DNA of 64,000 nucleotides from Bradyrhizobiaceae bacterium (GCA_020853885.1 JADYXZ010000002.1:1-64000); one strand, 5' to 3'. Positions 1-8,754 are shown, counted from the stretch's first letter. Notes: generated by a model from the sequence alone, not told the origin. Program-made: numbers and translations.

Positions 1-358
1 GGAGCGGCGCCCGCTGTCGTGCCTCGCAAGCACGGGACCGGGAGCTCCGTGGGCTCCGCCCGGCGGCAGTACGACCGCCTGCCAGGAGCTGGCTGAGAGC
101 GGGCCGACTGGACGGAAGTCCGACCGGTTCGAGAAAAGCGCGGCCCGGGGCTTAAGACGCCGCGATGGAGCGCCGCAAGGCGCGCGGCCAGCGTCATTGG
201 CCGCAGCGTGCCCGCAAGGGCACGAACAAGATGCAGCGCCGACCGGCGCTCCATCCCCTCACTTCAGGTGAGGGAAACTGCCGATGCCTCGGACGGAATT
301 CCGCCGCGAGAACGAAAGTGGCTGTTTGAAAGCTGGATTTGACGGCGAACAGGCCGTT
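1..358. other. GC-rich stretch without a recognised gene
   Basis: No frame here gives a protein I recognise, and murA, often found upstream of this block in relatives, is not visible. The stretch contains a 12-bp perfect inverted repeat (164-175 with 244-255) around a GC-rich interior with several smaller complementary segments. It could hold a structured RNA, but I could not match it to RNase P RNA, tmRNA or SRP RNA. Confidence 0.3.
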
Positions 359-456
359 CGTCATTGCGAGGCGGCGAAGCCGCCGAAGCAATCCAGACGG
401 TACGGAAAGCGCTTGGATTGCTTCGCCCCTCGCTGCGCTCGGGGCTCGCAATGACG
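359..456. repeat. Palindromic intergenic repeat, family A copy 1
   Basis: The ends CGTCATTGCGAG (359-370) and CTCGCAATGACG (445-456) are perfect inverted repeats. Inside, GAAGCAATCCAG (385-396) faces TTGGATTGCTTC (413-424). The same family occurs at 52399-52476. It resembles the REP-like elements common between genes in this order of bacteria. Confidence 0.85.
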
Positions 457-567
457 AAAGAAGATACGCTGCCTCGCCCGGGACGACGCGTCGAAATAGA
501 ACAAATCCCGCCATGCTTGCGTTTGACCCCGGAACACCGCTATCTCGCACATGCAAAAGGCGCCCCC

Positions 568-1011
568 ATGGCCCCCGACCTGAAAAACCCGCTGAAGCTC
601 CTGGCGCTCGATTCCGACGATCTCGCCGTCGTTTCCGCGCACCTGCAGGATGCGGCGGTGAAGGTCGCCGACATGGCCTATCTGCCGAAGGAAAAGCGCT
701 TCGCCATGCTGCTCGACCGCTTCGACTGGTCGGCGATCGCCGAAGGCAAGGTGCTGCGCCGCCGCGCCGGCGTGCACTTCGAGCGGGTCGAGAGCGCCCA
801 TACCCGCGGCCTCGATCTCAAGCAGGGTCAGGCGGCCCTGACATTGCTCGCCGTCGAGTTCGCCGAGCGCAACGCGCCCTCCGGCGTGATCTCTCTCTAT
901 TTCTCGAGCGGCGCCGCGATCCAGCTCGAGGTCGAATGCCTGGAAGCGGCGCTCAGCGACCTCGGTCCGGAATGGCCGGCCGAGGAGCGCCCCGCTCACG
1001 CCGAAGACTGA
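568..1011 (+). CDS. DUF2948 family protein
   Basis: A 147-residue protein of unknown function beginning MAPDLKNPLKLLALDSDD and containing the stretch LPKEKRFAMLLDRFDW. I recognise it as the DUF2948 protein that sits immediately before hisD in many alphaproteobacteria. The ATG at 568 is chosen because family similarity starts there; the longer upstream reading frame runs into the palindromic repeat. It ends 15 nt before hisD, so the two are probably co-transcribed. No signal peptide or membrane segment is visible. Function is unknown. Confidence 0.85.
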   Translation: MAPDLKNPLKLLALDSDDLAVVSAHLQDAAVKVADMAYLPKEKRFAMLLDRFDWSAIAEGKVLRRRAGVHFERVESAHTRGLDLKQGQAALTLLAVEFAERNAPSGVISLYFSSGAAIQLEVECLEAALSDLGPEWPAEERPAHAED

Positions 1012-1026
1012 GCGGAAGGGACGACC

Positions 1027-2322
1027 ATGCCGATCCGCCTTTCGACGCGTGACGCGGATTTCAACGAACGTTTCAACGCCTTTCTCGGCACCAAGCGCGA
1101 GTCCGCCGAGGACGTGGAGGCGACCGTCCGCGCGATCATCGCCGACGTCGCCGCCCGCGGCGACCGCGCGCTCATCGACTATACGAAGAAGTTCGACGGC
1201 CTCGATCTCGGCAAGGCCGGAATCCGGATTTCCGAAAAGGAGATCGAGCAGGCGGTCACGGCCGCCGATCCGAAGGCGCGCGCGGCACTCGAGCTTGCCG
1301 CCGCCCGCATCGAGGCGCACCACCGCCGCCAGCTTCCGAAGGATGAAATTTATGTCGACCCGATCGGCGTCGAGCTCGGTCACCGCTGGACGCCGGTGGA
1401 AGCCGTCGGACTCTACGTGCCGGGCGGCACCGCGGCCTATCCGTCGTCCGTGCTGATGAACGCCGTGCCGGCGAAGGTCGCCGGCGTCGGCCGCATCGCC
1501 ATCACCGTGCCGACGCCGAAAGGCGTCCTCAATCCGCTTGTGCTCGCCGCGGCGAAGCTCGCGGGCGTCACCGAGATTTATTGCGTCGGCGGCGCGCAGG
1601 CGATCGCGGCCCTTGCCTACGGCACGGAGACGATCGCGCCGGTCGCCAAGATCGTCGGCCCCGGCAACGCCTATGTCGCCGCCGCCAAGCGCCTCGTGTT
1701 CGGCCGCGTCGGCATCGACATGGTGGCGGGTCCGTCCGAGGTGCTGGTGCTCGCCGACAGCAGCGCCGACGCCGATTTCATCGCTGCCGATCTCTTGGCG
1801 CAGGCCGAGCACGACGAGTCGGCGCAGCCGATCCTCGTCACCGACGACGCCAAGCTGGCCGAAGCCGTGGAGCGTTCCGTCGCCCGCCAGTTGCAGAGCC
1901 TGCCGCGCGCCGACATCGCCGGCCCGAGCTGGCGCGATTTCGGCGCCGTGATCCTCGTAGGCTCTCTCGAAGAGGCGATCCCGCTCGTCGATCGCATCGC
2001 GCCCGAGCACCTGGAACTGATCGGCACCGGCGCCGAAAAGCTCTCCGCGAAGATCCGCAATGCCGGCGCGATCTTCATCGGCCCGCACACGCCGGAAGCG
2101 ATCGGCGATTATGTCGGCGGCTCCAACCACGTGCTGCCGACCTCGCGCTCGGCGCGCTTCGCCTCCGGGCTCGGCGTGCTCGACTTCATGAAGCGCACGT
2201 CGATCCTGAAGTGCGGCCCCGAGCAGTTGCGGAAGCTCGGCCCCGCCGCCGTCGCGCTCGGCGAGGCGGAGGGACTGGAAGCGCACGCGCGCTCCGTGCG
2301 CATCCGCTTGGAACGCGGCTAA
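1027..2322 (+). CDS. hisD: Histidinol dehydrogenase
   Basis: 431 residues, the usual family length. It catalyses the last two steps of histidine synthesis, the NAD-dependent oxidation of L-histidinol to L-histidine, in the cytoplasm with zinc. Recognisable blocks are VGLYVPGGTAAYPSSVLMN, GGAQAIAALAYGTETI, the signature region GPSEVLVLADSSADADF followed by AQAEHDESAQ, and the C-terminal APEHLELI and GDYVGGSNHVLPTS. It follows the DUF2948 gene closely and is not next to other his genes, which is normal for alphaproteobacteria. The gene appears intact. Confidence 0.97.
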   Translation: MPIRLSTRDADFNERFNAFLGTKRESAEDVEATVRAIIADVAARGDRALIDYTKKFDGLDLGKAGIRISEKEIEQAVTAADPKARAALELAAARIEAHHRRQLPKDEIYVDPIGVELGHRWTPVEAVGLYVPGGTAAYPSSVLMNAVPAKVAGVGRIAITVPTPKGVLNPLVLAAAKLAGVTEIYCVGGAQAIAALAYGTETIAPVAKIVGPGNAYVAAAKRLVFGRVGIDMVAGPSEVLVLADSSADADFIAADLLAQAEHDESAQPILVTDDAKLAEAVERSVARQLQSLPRADIAGPSWRDFGAVILVGSLEEAIPLVDRIAPEHLELIGTGAEKLSAKIRNAGAIFIGPHTPEAIGDYVGGSNHVLPTSRSARFASGLGVLDFMKRTSILKCGPEQLRKLGPAAVALGEAEGLEAHARSVRIRLERG

Positions 2323-2354
2323 TGCGGAGGCGCTCGCACCAACTTACTCCGCTC

Positions 2355-2431
2355 ATTCCCGCGCAAGCGGGAATCCAGGGTCAAATATTCCGGTCGTGCC
2401 GTTTGCCCTGGGTCCCCGCTTTTGCGGGGAC
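2355..2431. repeat. Palindromic intergenic repeat, family B
   Basis: Two hairpins, ATTCCCGCGCAAGCGGGAAT (2355-2374) and GTCCCCGCTTTTGCGGGGAC (2412-2431), joined by CCAGGG (2375-2380) and CCCTGG (2406-2411). It is a compound palindromic repeat filling the gap between hisD and the UPF0262 gene. There is no T-run, so it is not a classic terminator. Confidence 0.8.
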
Positions 2432-2464
2432 GAGCGGTGTCCAAGCGGAATGCGCTAGACGTCG

Positions 2465-2947
2465 ATGACCCGTCCTCCCGATCCGAAGCGCCTCGTCAAC
2501 GTGACGCTCGACGAAACCTCGATCGGCCGCGCCAACCCGGACGTCGAGCACGAGCGCGCCGTCGCGATCTACGATCTCCTGGAGGAGAACCGCTTCGCGC
2601 CCGCGGGCGACGCCGGCGGCCCCTATGCGCTGCGCATCGCGCTTGTCGAGAACCGCCTCGTCTTCCATGTGACGCGCGAGAACGGCGCGTCGGTCATCAC
2701 CCACATGCTGTCGCTGACGCCGTTCCGCCGCGTGGTGAAGGACTATTTCCTGATCTGCGAGAGCTACTACGCGGCCATCAAGACGGAGTCGCCGTCGCGC
2801 ATCGAGGCGATCGATATGGGCCGCCGCGGCCTGCACAACGACGGCTCCACGCTGCTGATGGAGCGGCTGAAGGACAAGATCGACATGGACTTCGACACCG
2901 CGCGCCGTCTCTTCACGCTGGTCTGCGCGTTGCACTGGAAAGGTTGA
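2465..2947 (+). CDS. UPF0262 family protein
   Basis: 160 residues starting [17 protein letters not shown]. The family is almost confined to alphaproteobacteria and lies next to hisD. Conserved stretches include [32 protein letters not shown] and the C-terminal [17 protein letters not shown]. No catalytic motif, signal peptide or membrane segment is evident and the function is unknown. The next gene starts 27 nt downstream, which suggests one transcript with the phosphatase. Confidence 0.92.
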   Translation: MTRPPDPKRLVNVTLDETSIGRANPDVEHERAVAIYDLLEENRFAPAGDAGGPYALRIALVENRLVFHVTRENGASVITHMLSLTPFRRVVKDYFLICESYYAAIKTESPSRIEAIDMGRRGLHNDGSTLLMERLKDKIDMDFDTARRLFTLVCALHWKG

Positions 2948-2974
2948 GAAGGGTTGAGGCAGGGCTGAGCGGCG

Positions 2975-3436
2975 ATGCAGGCGGATGAGCGGCGGCCGCG
3001 CGCCGTGCTGTTTCTTTGCGGGCACAACATCGTCCGCTCGCCGATGGCTGCGGCGCTCGCCGAGCAGCTCTACGGCCACGCCATGAAGGTCGCCTCTGCC
3101 GGCGTGCGCACCGACGATCCGGACCCGTTCGTGACCGCGGTGATGGAGGAGGTGGGCATCGACCTTTCGCGCCACCGGCCGACGACGCTCGAAGAGCTGA
3201 TCGACCTCGAAGGCTTCGATTTCGATCTCGTGGTCAGCCTGTCGCCGGAGGCGCACCATGCCGCGCTCGATCTCACGGGCGAGCACGCGGTCGAGGTCGA
3301 CTACTGGCCGACCGAGGACCCGACCGCCGCCGAAGGCAACCGCGAGCAGCGCCTCGACGCCTATCGCGCCGTGCGGGACCACCTGTTGAAGAGAATTCAG
3401 GAGCGGTTCGGCGCGCCGCCGCCGGCGAGCGGCTGA
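2975..3436 (+). CDS. Low-molecular-weight protein-tyrosine-phosphatase/arsenate reductase-like protein
   Basis: 153 residues with an N-terminal P-loop FLCGHNIVRSPM (C-X5-R-S), the nucleophile loop of low-MW tyrosine phosphatases and ArsC-type reductases. The acid loop near the C-terminus reads WPTEDPTA, keeping the Asp-Pro pair. It sits directly after the UPF0262 gene as in relatives, where it is annotated as a low-MW phosphatase family member. In vivo substrates are unknown; nothing nearby points to arsenic. Confidence 0.88.
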   Translation: MQADERRPRAVLFLCGHNIVRSPMAAALAEQLYGHAMKVASAGVRTDDPDPFVTAVMEEVGIDLSRHRPTTLEELIDLEGFDFDLVVSLSPEAHHAALDLTGEHAVEVDYWPTEDPTAAEGNREQRLDAYRAVRDHLLKRIQERFGAPPPASG

Positions 3437-3481
3437 TGCCGCCGGCTCGCTCCAGTTCACAACGGCCCTGTTTTTCGGGTA

Positions 3482-3607
3482 GGGTGCGATCGCTTCAGGT
3501 GGAAGCGTCCTCGCTTCCACCTGAAGCGTGAATCGCACCCTTAACTTATTAAATACAGGGTCGGATTCACGACTTGGATAGAATCGTAAAGCGATTCCAT
3601 CCAAGTC
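3482..3607. repeat. Two palindromic repeats (family C) where infA usually lies
   Basis: The first palindrome spans 3482-3540, with GGGTGCGAT and GCTTCAGGTGGAAGCG facing their complements around a 4-nt loop. The second spans 3571-3607: GACTTGGAT with ATCCAAGTC, and GAATCG with CGATTC. A partial copy of the first, starting GGGTGCGATCGCTTCAGG, recurs at 8029-8053. No infA reading frame is present in this 240-nt gap. Confidence 0.8.
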
Positions 3608-3677
3608 GATCCGGCCCTGGGTTCCCCGCCCGCGCGCCGCTTACCCTCGTGTCCGTGAACGTCGTCAGGAATTGCCG

Positions 3678-4301
3678 ATGATCGGCCGGCCCAAACTCGT
3701 GCTCGCTTCCGGCTCCCCGCGCCGCTTGGCGCTCCTGAATCAGGCGGGGCTGGAGCCGGATTCGCTGGAACCCGTCGAGATCGACGAGACCCCCGAGCGG
3801 GGCGAGCTGCCGCGCACGCTCGCCGTGCGCCTCGCCCGCGAGAAGGCGGAAGCAGCGCTCCCGCGCGTGCGCGGCCGCGAGGAGATCAAGAACGCCTACA
3901 TCCTCACCGCCGACACGGTCGTTGCCGTCGGCCGCCGCATCCTGCCGAAGCCCGAGATTCTCGACGAGGCGGCGGCCTGCCTGCGCCTGCTCTCCGGCCG
4001 CACCCACCGCGTCTATACCGGCGTCTGCCTCGTCACGCCGCGCGACGCGCTCCGCACGCGCTTGGTCGAGACGCGCGTGCGCTTCAAGCGCCTCTCCAAC
4101 GAGGATCTGGAATCCTATCTCGCTTCCGGCGAATGGCGCGGCAAGGCGGGCGGCTACGCCGTCCAGGGGCTGGCGGGAAGCTTCGTGACCAAGCTCGTTG
4201 GCTCCTACACGAGCGTCGTCGGCCTGCCGCTCTACGAGACCACGACGCTGCTTGCGGGCGAGGGATTCCCCGTCCATTTCGGCTGGCTCAGCCCGCCCTG
4301 A
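3678..4301 (+). CDS. maf: Maf family nucleotide pyrophosphatase
   Basis: About 207 residues beginning [20 protein letters not shown], the defining Maf N-terminal signature. It also has [15 protein letters not shown] and [16 protein letters not shown], both typical of the family. Maf proteins hydrolyse non-canonical or methylated nucleoside triphosphates to monophosphates and are linked to septum control. The ATG at 3678 is preferred over an in-frame TTG six bases earlier because AGGA at 3667-3670 has correct spacing only for the ATG. In relatives infA precedes it and yacG follows; here both neighbours are displaced. Confidence 0.93.
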   Translation: MIGRPKLVLASGSPRRLALLNQAGLEPDSLEPVEIDETPERGELPRTLAVRLAREKAEAALPRVRGREEIKNAYILTADTVVAVGRRILPKPEILDEAAACLRLLSGRTHRVYTGVCLVTPRDALRTRLVETRVRFKRLSNEDLESYLASGEWRGKAGGYAVQGLAGSFVTKLVGSYTSVVGLPLYETTTLLAGEGFPVHFGWLSPP

Positions 4302-4357
4302 TCTGCTGCATGTTCCTGTTAGAGTGCGCGCAGGAATGAACGGAGGAGCGTTCAGGC

Positions 4358-5343
4358 ATGGCGGACATTGTTCTCGGCATCGGCACCTCGCACAGCCCGC
4401 TCCTCAATAGTCCGGCGGAGGACTATCCGAAGCACGCGGAGATCGACGCCAAGGGCCGCAAGCTCCTCGACGGGAACGGCACGCCGACCACCTATGGCGC
4501 GTTGCTCGAAGCCGCCGACCCCTCGATCGAGGACCAGATCCGCCCGGAAGTGCTGGAACAGCGCGCCGCGCGCTGTACGGCGAACATCGAGCGGCTTGCC
4601 CGCGCGATCGCGGATGCGAAGCTCGACGCGCTGATCGTCGTCGGCGACGACCAGCACGAGCAGTTCTTCGACGACAACATGCCGGCGATCCTCGGGGCGA
4701 GACGATCGAGAACAATCCGCTGCACATGGATGACGACGCACCGGAATTCTGGCGCAAGGCGCGCTCGCAGTACCACGAGGCCGAAGGCACGCGGCGCTAT
4801 CCGGTTGCGTCCGTCCTCGGCCTGCATCTGATCGAGCAGTTGATCGACCGGGGCTTCGACATCAGCCACTCCAAACGGCTGAGCAAGGAGCACGGGGAAG
4901 GCCACGCGTTCGGCTTCGTGCACCGCCGTCTGATGACGGAGCAGACGATCGTGCCCATCGTGCCGGTCGCACTCAACACGTATTTCCCGCCGAACCAGCC
5001 GCGTCCGCGCCGTTGCTACGAGTTGGGCCGCGCTATCCGCGAGGCGGTGCGCGCCGCACCGGACAGCGCACGCGTCGGCATTCTCGCCTCCGGCGGCCTC
5101 AGCCATTTCACGGTCGACGAGGAGCTGGACCGCATGGTGCTCGACGCCTGCAGGCGCAACGACGGTGAAGCGCTCGCGTCGATCCCGCTGAACAAGCTGG
5201 GCTCCGGCTCGTCCGAAATCCGCAACTGGATCGCGGTGGCCGGTGCCGCCGGACACCTGAAGAACGGGTGGCAGGAGTACATTCCCTGTTACCGCTCGGC
5301 CGCCGGCACCGGTTGCGGCATGGGCTTTGCCGTCTGGAAGTAG
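4358..5343 (+). pseudogene. Frameshifted LigB-type extradiol dioxygenase (protocatechuate 4,5-dioxygenase beta-like)
   Basis: Two reading frames together give a roughly 328-residue class III extradiol ring-cleavage dioxygenase B subunit. The first (from the ATG at 4358, with GGAGGA upstream) starts MADIVLGIGTSHSPLL and includes VVGDDQHEQFFDDNMPAIL. The second continues GETIENNPLHMDDDAPEFW and carries GILASGGLSHFTVDEELD to the end at 5343. The switch lies at about 4690-4696, where the bases for a few residues before GET appear lost; a 1-, 4- or 7-nt deletion fits. The active-site His near the N-terminus (TSHSPLL) and the late GLSHF motif are both present, so the break is recent or a sequencing error. 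Confidence 0.85.
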
Positions 5344-5411
5344 TTTGCCGTTGCCTGCGGACGCCGGGACGCTACGATTGTTCAATCGTCCAATTGGCAT
5401 CGCAACGCAGC

Positions 5412-6932
5412 ATGAATCTGGCACTATGGCTTGAGCGGGCGGGGCGCGCGCATCCCAGCGTGCCGGCGATCGGACTCGGCGACAAGGTTTACGCCGACTA
5501 CGCGCAGCTTGCCGAACGGGCGGCGCGCATCGCCGGCGGCCTTCGCGTGTTTGGATTGCGGCCCGGCGAGCGCGTCGCGCTCGTCGCCAAGAACCATCCC
5601 GACTACATCGCGATCCTGTTCGGCATTTGGCACGCGGGCCTCGCCGCCGTGCCAGCCAACGCAAAGCTGCACGGCGCCGAGCTCGGCTACATCCTCGAGC
5701 ATTCCGGCGCCCGCATCTGCTTCGCCTCGGCCGGACTCGATGCGGAGATCGCGCCGCATGCGCCGCCGACGCTCGAGCGGCTGATCGTGATCGGCAGCGC
5801 GGAGTACGAGCGCCTGCTCACGGCTGATGCGATCCCGCCGCAGCCGCGCGCGGGCGGTGATCTCGCCTGGCTCTTCTATACGTCGGGCACCACCGGCCGC
5901 CCCAAGGGCGCGATGCTGACGCACCGCAATCTCATGTGGGCGGCGCATGCTTATCTCGCCGACGTCGACCCGACCTTGCCCCGCGATCCGATCCTGCACG
6001 CGGCGCCGCTGAGCCACGGCACCGGGATTTATGTCCTGCCGCACATCGCCCGGCTCGGCGTCAACGTCGTGCCGGAGACCGGCGCCTTCGAGCCGGAGGA
6101 AATCTTCCGCCTGTTCCGCCGCTGGCCGCGCGTCTCCATGTTCGCGGCGCCCACGATGATCAAGCGCCTCGTGGACAGCCGCGCCGAGTCCGATCCCGAC
6201 AACATCCGCACGCTGATCTGGGGCGGCGCGCCCATGTACGTGGAGGATGTGAAGAAGGCGCTCGACCGCTTCGGCCCGCGGCTTGCGCAGATCTACGGGC
6301 AAGGCGAGAGCCCGATGACGATCACGACGCTTTCCAGGGAAGATGTCGCCGATCGCGGGCATCCGCGCTGGCTCGATCGCGTCGGCTCCGCCGGCCGGCC
6401 CTATGCTTGTGTCGAGGTGATGGTGGCCGATGCCGACGATCGCCCGCTGCCGCCGGGCGAGATCGGCGAAATCCTCTGCCGCGGCGACGTGATCATGGCC
6501 GGCTACTGGCAGAACCCGGACGCCACCGCGAAGACGCTTGCGGGCGGCTGGCTGCACACGGGCGATGTCGGCGCCTTCGACGCCGACGGCTATCTCTCGC
6601 TCAAGGACCGCTCGAAGGATCTCATCATCTCCGGCGGCTCCAACATCTATCCGCGCGAAGTGGAAGAGGTGCTGCTGCAGCACGAGAATGTGCGCGAGGT
6701 GTCGGTGATCGGCCGGCCCGACGCCGAATGGGGCGAGGTCGTCGTTGCCTATGTGGTGGGCGAGGCGACGCCCGGCGAGCTCGACCAGCTTTGTCTCTCG
6801 CAGATCGCGCGCTTCAAGCGGCCGAAGCACTACGTGTTCGTCGACGCGCTGCCGAAGAACAACTACGGAAAGATTCTGAAGACCGCGCTGCGCGAGCTCG
6901 ACGCCGCCCGACGGGAGAACGTGTATGGCTGA
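5412..6932 (+). CDS. AMP-forming acyl-CoA synthetase (ANL superfamily)
   Basis: 506 residues starting MNLALWLERAGRAHPSVPAI. It should activate a carboxylic acid to its acyl-adenylate and then thioester in the cytoplasm. The ATP loop LFYTSGTTGRPKGAML, the A8 hinge region GGWLHTGDVGAFDADGYL and the C-terminal PKNNYGKILKTALRE with the catalytic lysine are all present, so the enzyme looks functional. The substrate cannot be read from sequence; the neighbouring dioxygenase and SDR suggest an aromatic or aromatic-derived acid. It overlaps the following SDR gene by 8 nt, indicating translational coupling. Confidence 0.93.
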   Translation: MNLALWLERAGRAHPSVPAIGLGDKVYADYAQLAERAARIAGGLRVFGLRPGERVALVAKNHPDYIAILFGIWHAGLAAVPANAKLHGAELGYILEHSGARICFASAGLDAEIAPHAPPTLERLIVIGSAEYERLLTADAIPPQPRAGGDLAWLFYTSGTTGRPKGAMLTHRNLMWAAHAYLADVDPTLPRDPILHAAPLSHGTGIYVLPHIARLGVNVVPETGAFEPEEIFRLFRRWPRVSMFAAPTMIKRLVDSRAESDPDNIRTLIWGGAPMYVEDVKKALDRFGPRLAQIYGQGESPMTITTLSREDVADRGHPRWLDRVGSAGRPYACVEVMVADADDRPLPPGEIGEILCRGDVIMAGYWQNPDATAKTLAGGWLHTGDVGAFDADGYLSLKDRSKDLIISGGSNIYPREVEEVLLQHENVREVSVIGRPDAEWGEVVVAYVVGEATPGELDQLCLSQIARFKRPKHYVFVDALPKNNYGKILKTALRELDAARRENVYG

Positions 6933-7728
6933 CCGCCTGAAGGACAAGGTCGCGCTCGTCGTCGGCGCGGGCTCCATCGGTCCCGGCTGGGGCAACGGCA
7001 AGGCGACGGCGGCCGCGTTCGCTCGCGAAGGCGCAAAAGTGTTCTGCGTCGACATCAACGAGAAAGGCGCCGAGGAAACCGTCGGCATCATCAAGGGCGA
7101 GGGCGGCGAAGCGCGCGCTCATCGGGCGGACGTGAGCAAGGCCGCGGACGTTGTCGCGATGGTGCAGGCCTGCGTTGATGCTTATGGCCGCATCGACATC
7201 CTCGACAACAATGTCGGCATCGCCGCGGTCGGCGGCGTTACCGACGTTTCCGAGGAAGAGTGGGACCGCGTCTTTGCCATCAACCTGAAGAGCGCCTTCC
7301 TCGCCATGAAGCACGTGATCCCGCTGATGGAACGGCAGGGCGGCGGATCGATTATCAATATCTCGTCGATCGCCTCGATCCGCTATACCGGCGTTCCCTA
7401 TGCGACCTATTACGCCACGAAAGCCGCGATGAACCACCTGACGCGCACCACCGCCGCGCAATATGCGCCGAAGCGCATCCGCGTGAACGCGATCCTGCCC
7501 GGCCTGATGGAGACGCCGATGGTGCTGAAGTCCGCCGGCCTCGCCGAGGCCTATGGCGGCAAGGAAGAAGAAGTATGGAAGGCGCGGGCGAAGCAGGTGC
7601 CGATGGGCTTCGGCGGCAATGCCTGGGACGTGGCCTGGGCAGCGGTCTATCTTGCGAGCGATGAGGCGCGCTATGTCACCGGCATCGAGTTGGTCGTCGA
7701 CGGCGGAGTGACGCTGAAATATGCCTGA
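6925..7728 (+). CDS. Short-chain dehydrogenase/reductase
   Basis: 267 residues, classical SDR. The cofactor loop reads VVGAGSIGPGWGNG, slightly unusual because of an inserted segment between the glycines. NNVG follows as the structural motif, with catalytic Ser in ISSIAS and YATYYATKAAM carrying the Tyr-x3-Lys pair. The C-terminal VTGIELVVDGGVT is typical of NAD(P)-dependent 3-oxoacyl or alcohol dehydrogenases. It overlaps the acyl-CoA synthetase upstream and yacG downstream by 8 nt each, so the whole cassette is read through into yacG. Substrate unknown. Confidence 0.92.
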   Translation: MADRLKDKVALVVGAGSIGPGWGNGKATAAAFAREGAKVFCVDINEKGAEETVGIIKGEGGEARAHRADVSKAADVVAMVQACVDAYGRIDILDNNVGIAAVGGVTDVSEEEWDRVFAINLKSAFLAMKHVIPLMERQGGGSIINISSIASIRYTGVPYATYYATKAAMNHLTRTTAAQYAPKRIRVNAILPGLMETPMVLKSAGLAEAYGGKEEEVWKARAKQVPMGFGGNAWDVAWAAVYLASDEARYVTGIELVVDGGVTLKYA

Positions 7729-7963
7729 ACGCAAGGAGGAGTCCGGCCGGAAGGCAGGCGGGACAGGGCGCATCTGCCCGACTTGCGGCAGGCCGTCCGT
7801 GCAGGCGTTCCGTCCGTTCTGTTCCGCCCGCTGCCGCGACGTGGACTTGCATCGCTGGCTTTCCGGCCAATATGCAATCCCGGTGGCGGAGGACGAAGAC
7901 GAGGACGGCGCGCTGCCGGAGATCGGCTCGCCCGGGGTCGGATCGGGCGAGGAAAAACCGTAA
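7721..7963 (+). CDS. yacG: YacG, DNA gyrase-inhibiting zinc ribbon protein
   Basis: 80 residues with the YacG zinc ribbon: CPTCG, then about 14 residues, then CSARC followed by RDVDLHRWLSGQYAIP. The acidic tail is also typical. Characterised homologues bind GyrB and inhibit DNA gyrase. In relatives it directly follows maf; here three extra genes separate them, and its start codon lies inside the end of the SDR gene. The next gene is tRNA-Phe, as in many alphaproteobacteria. Confidence 0.93.
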   Translation: MPERKEESGRKAGGTGRICPTCGRPSVQAFRPFCSARCRDVDLHRWLSGQYAIPVAEDEDEDGALPEIGSPGVGSGEEKP

Positions 7964-8028
7964 CGCGATTCTTCCCCGACGCCGTTTGTCGCCGCAGCTC
8001 AATCTCGTTCCGGGTCCTCGCCTACGCC

Positions 8029-8053
8029 GGGTGCGATCGCTTCAGGTGGAAGC
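8029..8053. repeat. Partial copy of palindromic repeat family C
   Basis: GGGTGCGATCGCTTCAGG and the following GTGGAAG repeat one arm of the palindrome at 3482-3507. The second arm is missing, so this is a half element in the yacG to tRNA-Phe gap. Confidence 0.75.
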
Positions 8054-8186
8054 CCGGTTTGTCGAGCTTGTTGTGCTGTTTTCATCGGGGTCCGGCGGCA
8101 GGTGCCAAGTCTGGACAGGCCGGAGCCGACTTCCTATAACCGCCCGCGCTCATATCCGCCCCGCGGAAAACCCCGCCGGGCACGGC

Positions 8187-8262
8187 GCCCAGGTAGCTCA
8201 GTTGGTAGAGCACGTGACTGAAAATCACGGTGTCGGTGGTTCGATTCCGCCCCTGGGCACCA
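8187..8262 (+). tRNA. tRNA-Phe (GAA anticodon)
   Basis: A 76-nt cloverleaf. The acceptor stem GCCCAGG (8187-8193) pairs with CCTGGGC (8252-8258), followed by A and an encoded CCA. The D arm reads TAGCTCAGTTGGTAGAGCA, the anticodon stem-loop is CGTGA-CTGAAAA-TCACG with anticodon GAA, and the T arm contains GGTTCGATTCC. The gene copy is complete even though a broken foreign gene starts within about ten bases of its 3' end. Confidence 0.98.
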
Positions 8263-8267
8263 GACCT

Positions 8268-8510
8268 TATCCGCATAGCGACACGTAGCGTCCGACGCCC
8301 AGAACGAGACCGACTTTTTTGCCTGCCTCGACCGGCGGCCGTGAGCGCCAGCGGCTTCCCACAGAACACGTGCTTGCCCGCCGCGAGGGCGGCCATCGCC
8401 TGTTCCTCATGCAGCAGGTGCGGGGTTGCGATAATGACGGCGTCGATCTCCGGGATGCGAAGGCTGTCTTCATAGCTTGCATGAGCGTCAGATTCGACGG
8501 GCCATCGGTC
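8268..8510 (-). pseudogene. Remnant of a Gfo/Idh/MocA-type oxidoreductase
   Basis: On the minus strand one frame reads IPEIDAVIIATPHLLHEEQA and continues MAALAAGKHVFCGKPLALTA, the classic Gfo/Idh/MocA nucleotide-binding region. It then shifts frame to EAGKKVGLVLGVGRY, which is also typical of that family. Start, C-terminal domain and part of the joint are missing, so this is a decayed fragment. Its truncated end abuts tRNA-Phe, which fits insertion and deletion events at an integration hot spot. Confidence 0.8.
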
Positions 8511-8713
8511 CACCGGAAGCCGCGACGGCAGGATTGAGGAGCTGCGGGTGAGGCGCCCGCTCAAGGCTCTGCCGCCCCGATCGGTCTTTCGCCATCCCAG
8601 CAGATTCGGCGATCCAACCATTTTACAGTCTGATCATACGATAATTGCCGGAGTTGATACAAAGTACTGTTCCATAATAGATATTTTTCCCCATTGCGCT
8701 TATTGAAGGCTTG

Positions 8714-8754
8714 TTGACATAAGGAATTGCTCAAATCTAGTCTGATTATCAGAC
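8714..8754 (+). promoter_or_regulatory. Promoter and operator-like palindrome upstream of the GntR gene
   Basis: TTGACA at 8714-8719 resembles a -35 element, though the -10 element is weak. GTCTGATTATCAGAC at 8740-8754 is a perfect 15-bp palindrome placed 33 nt before the start codon. A related half-site, GTCTGATCAT, lies at 8629-8638. FCD-type GntR regulators bind short palindromes of this kind, so autoregulation is likely. The surrounding 8620-8780 is noticeably AT-rich. Confidence 0.6.

Noticed and set aside
1..358. RNase P RNA, tmRNA or SRP RNA at the left edge
   Set aside because: The conserved cores I know for these RNAs are not present, nor is a tmRNA tag-peptide frame.
361..2286. Long minus-strand open frame covering hisD
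   Set aside because: It is the antisense of hisD in a high-GC genome; the plus-strand protein is unmistakable.
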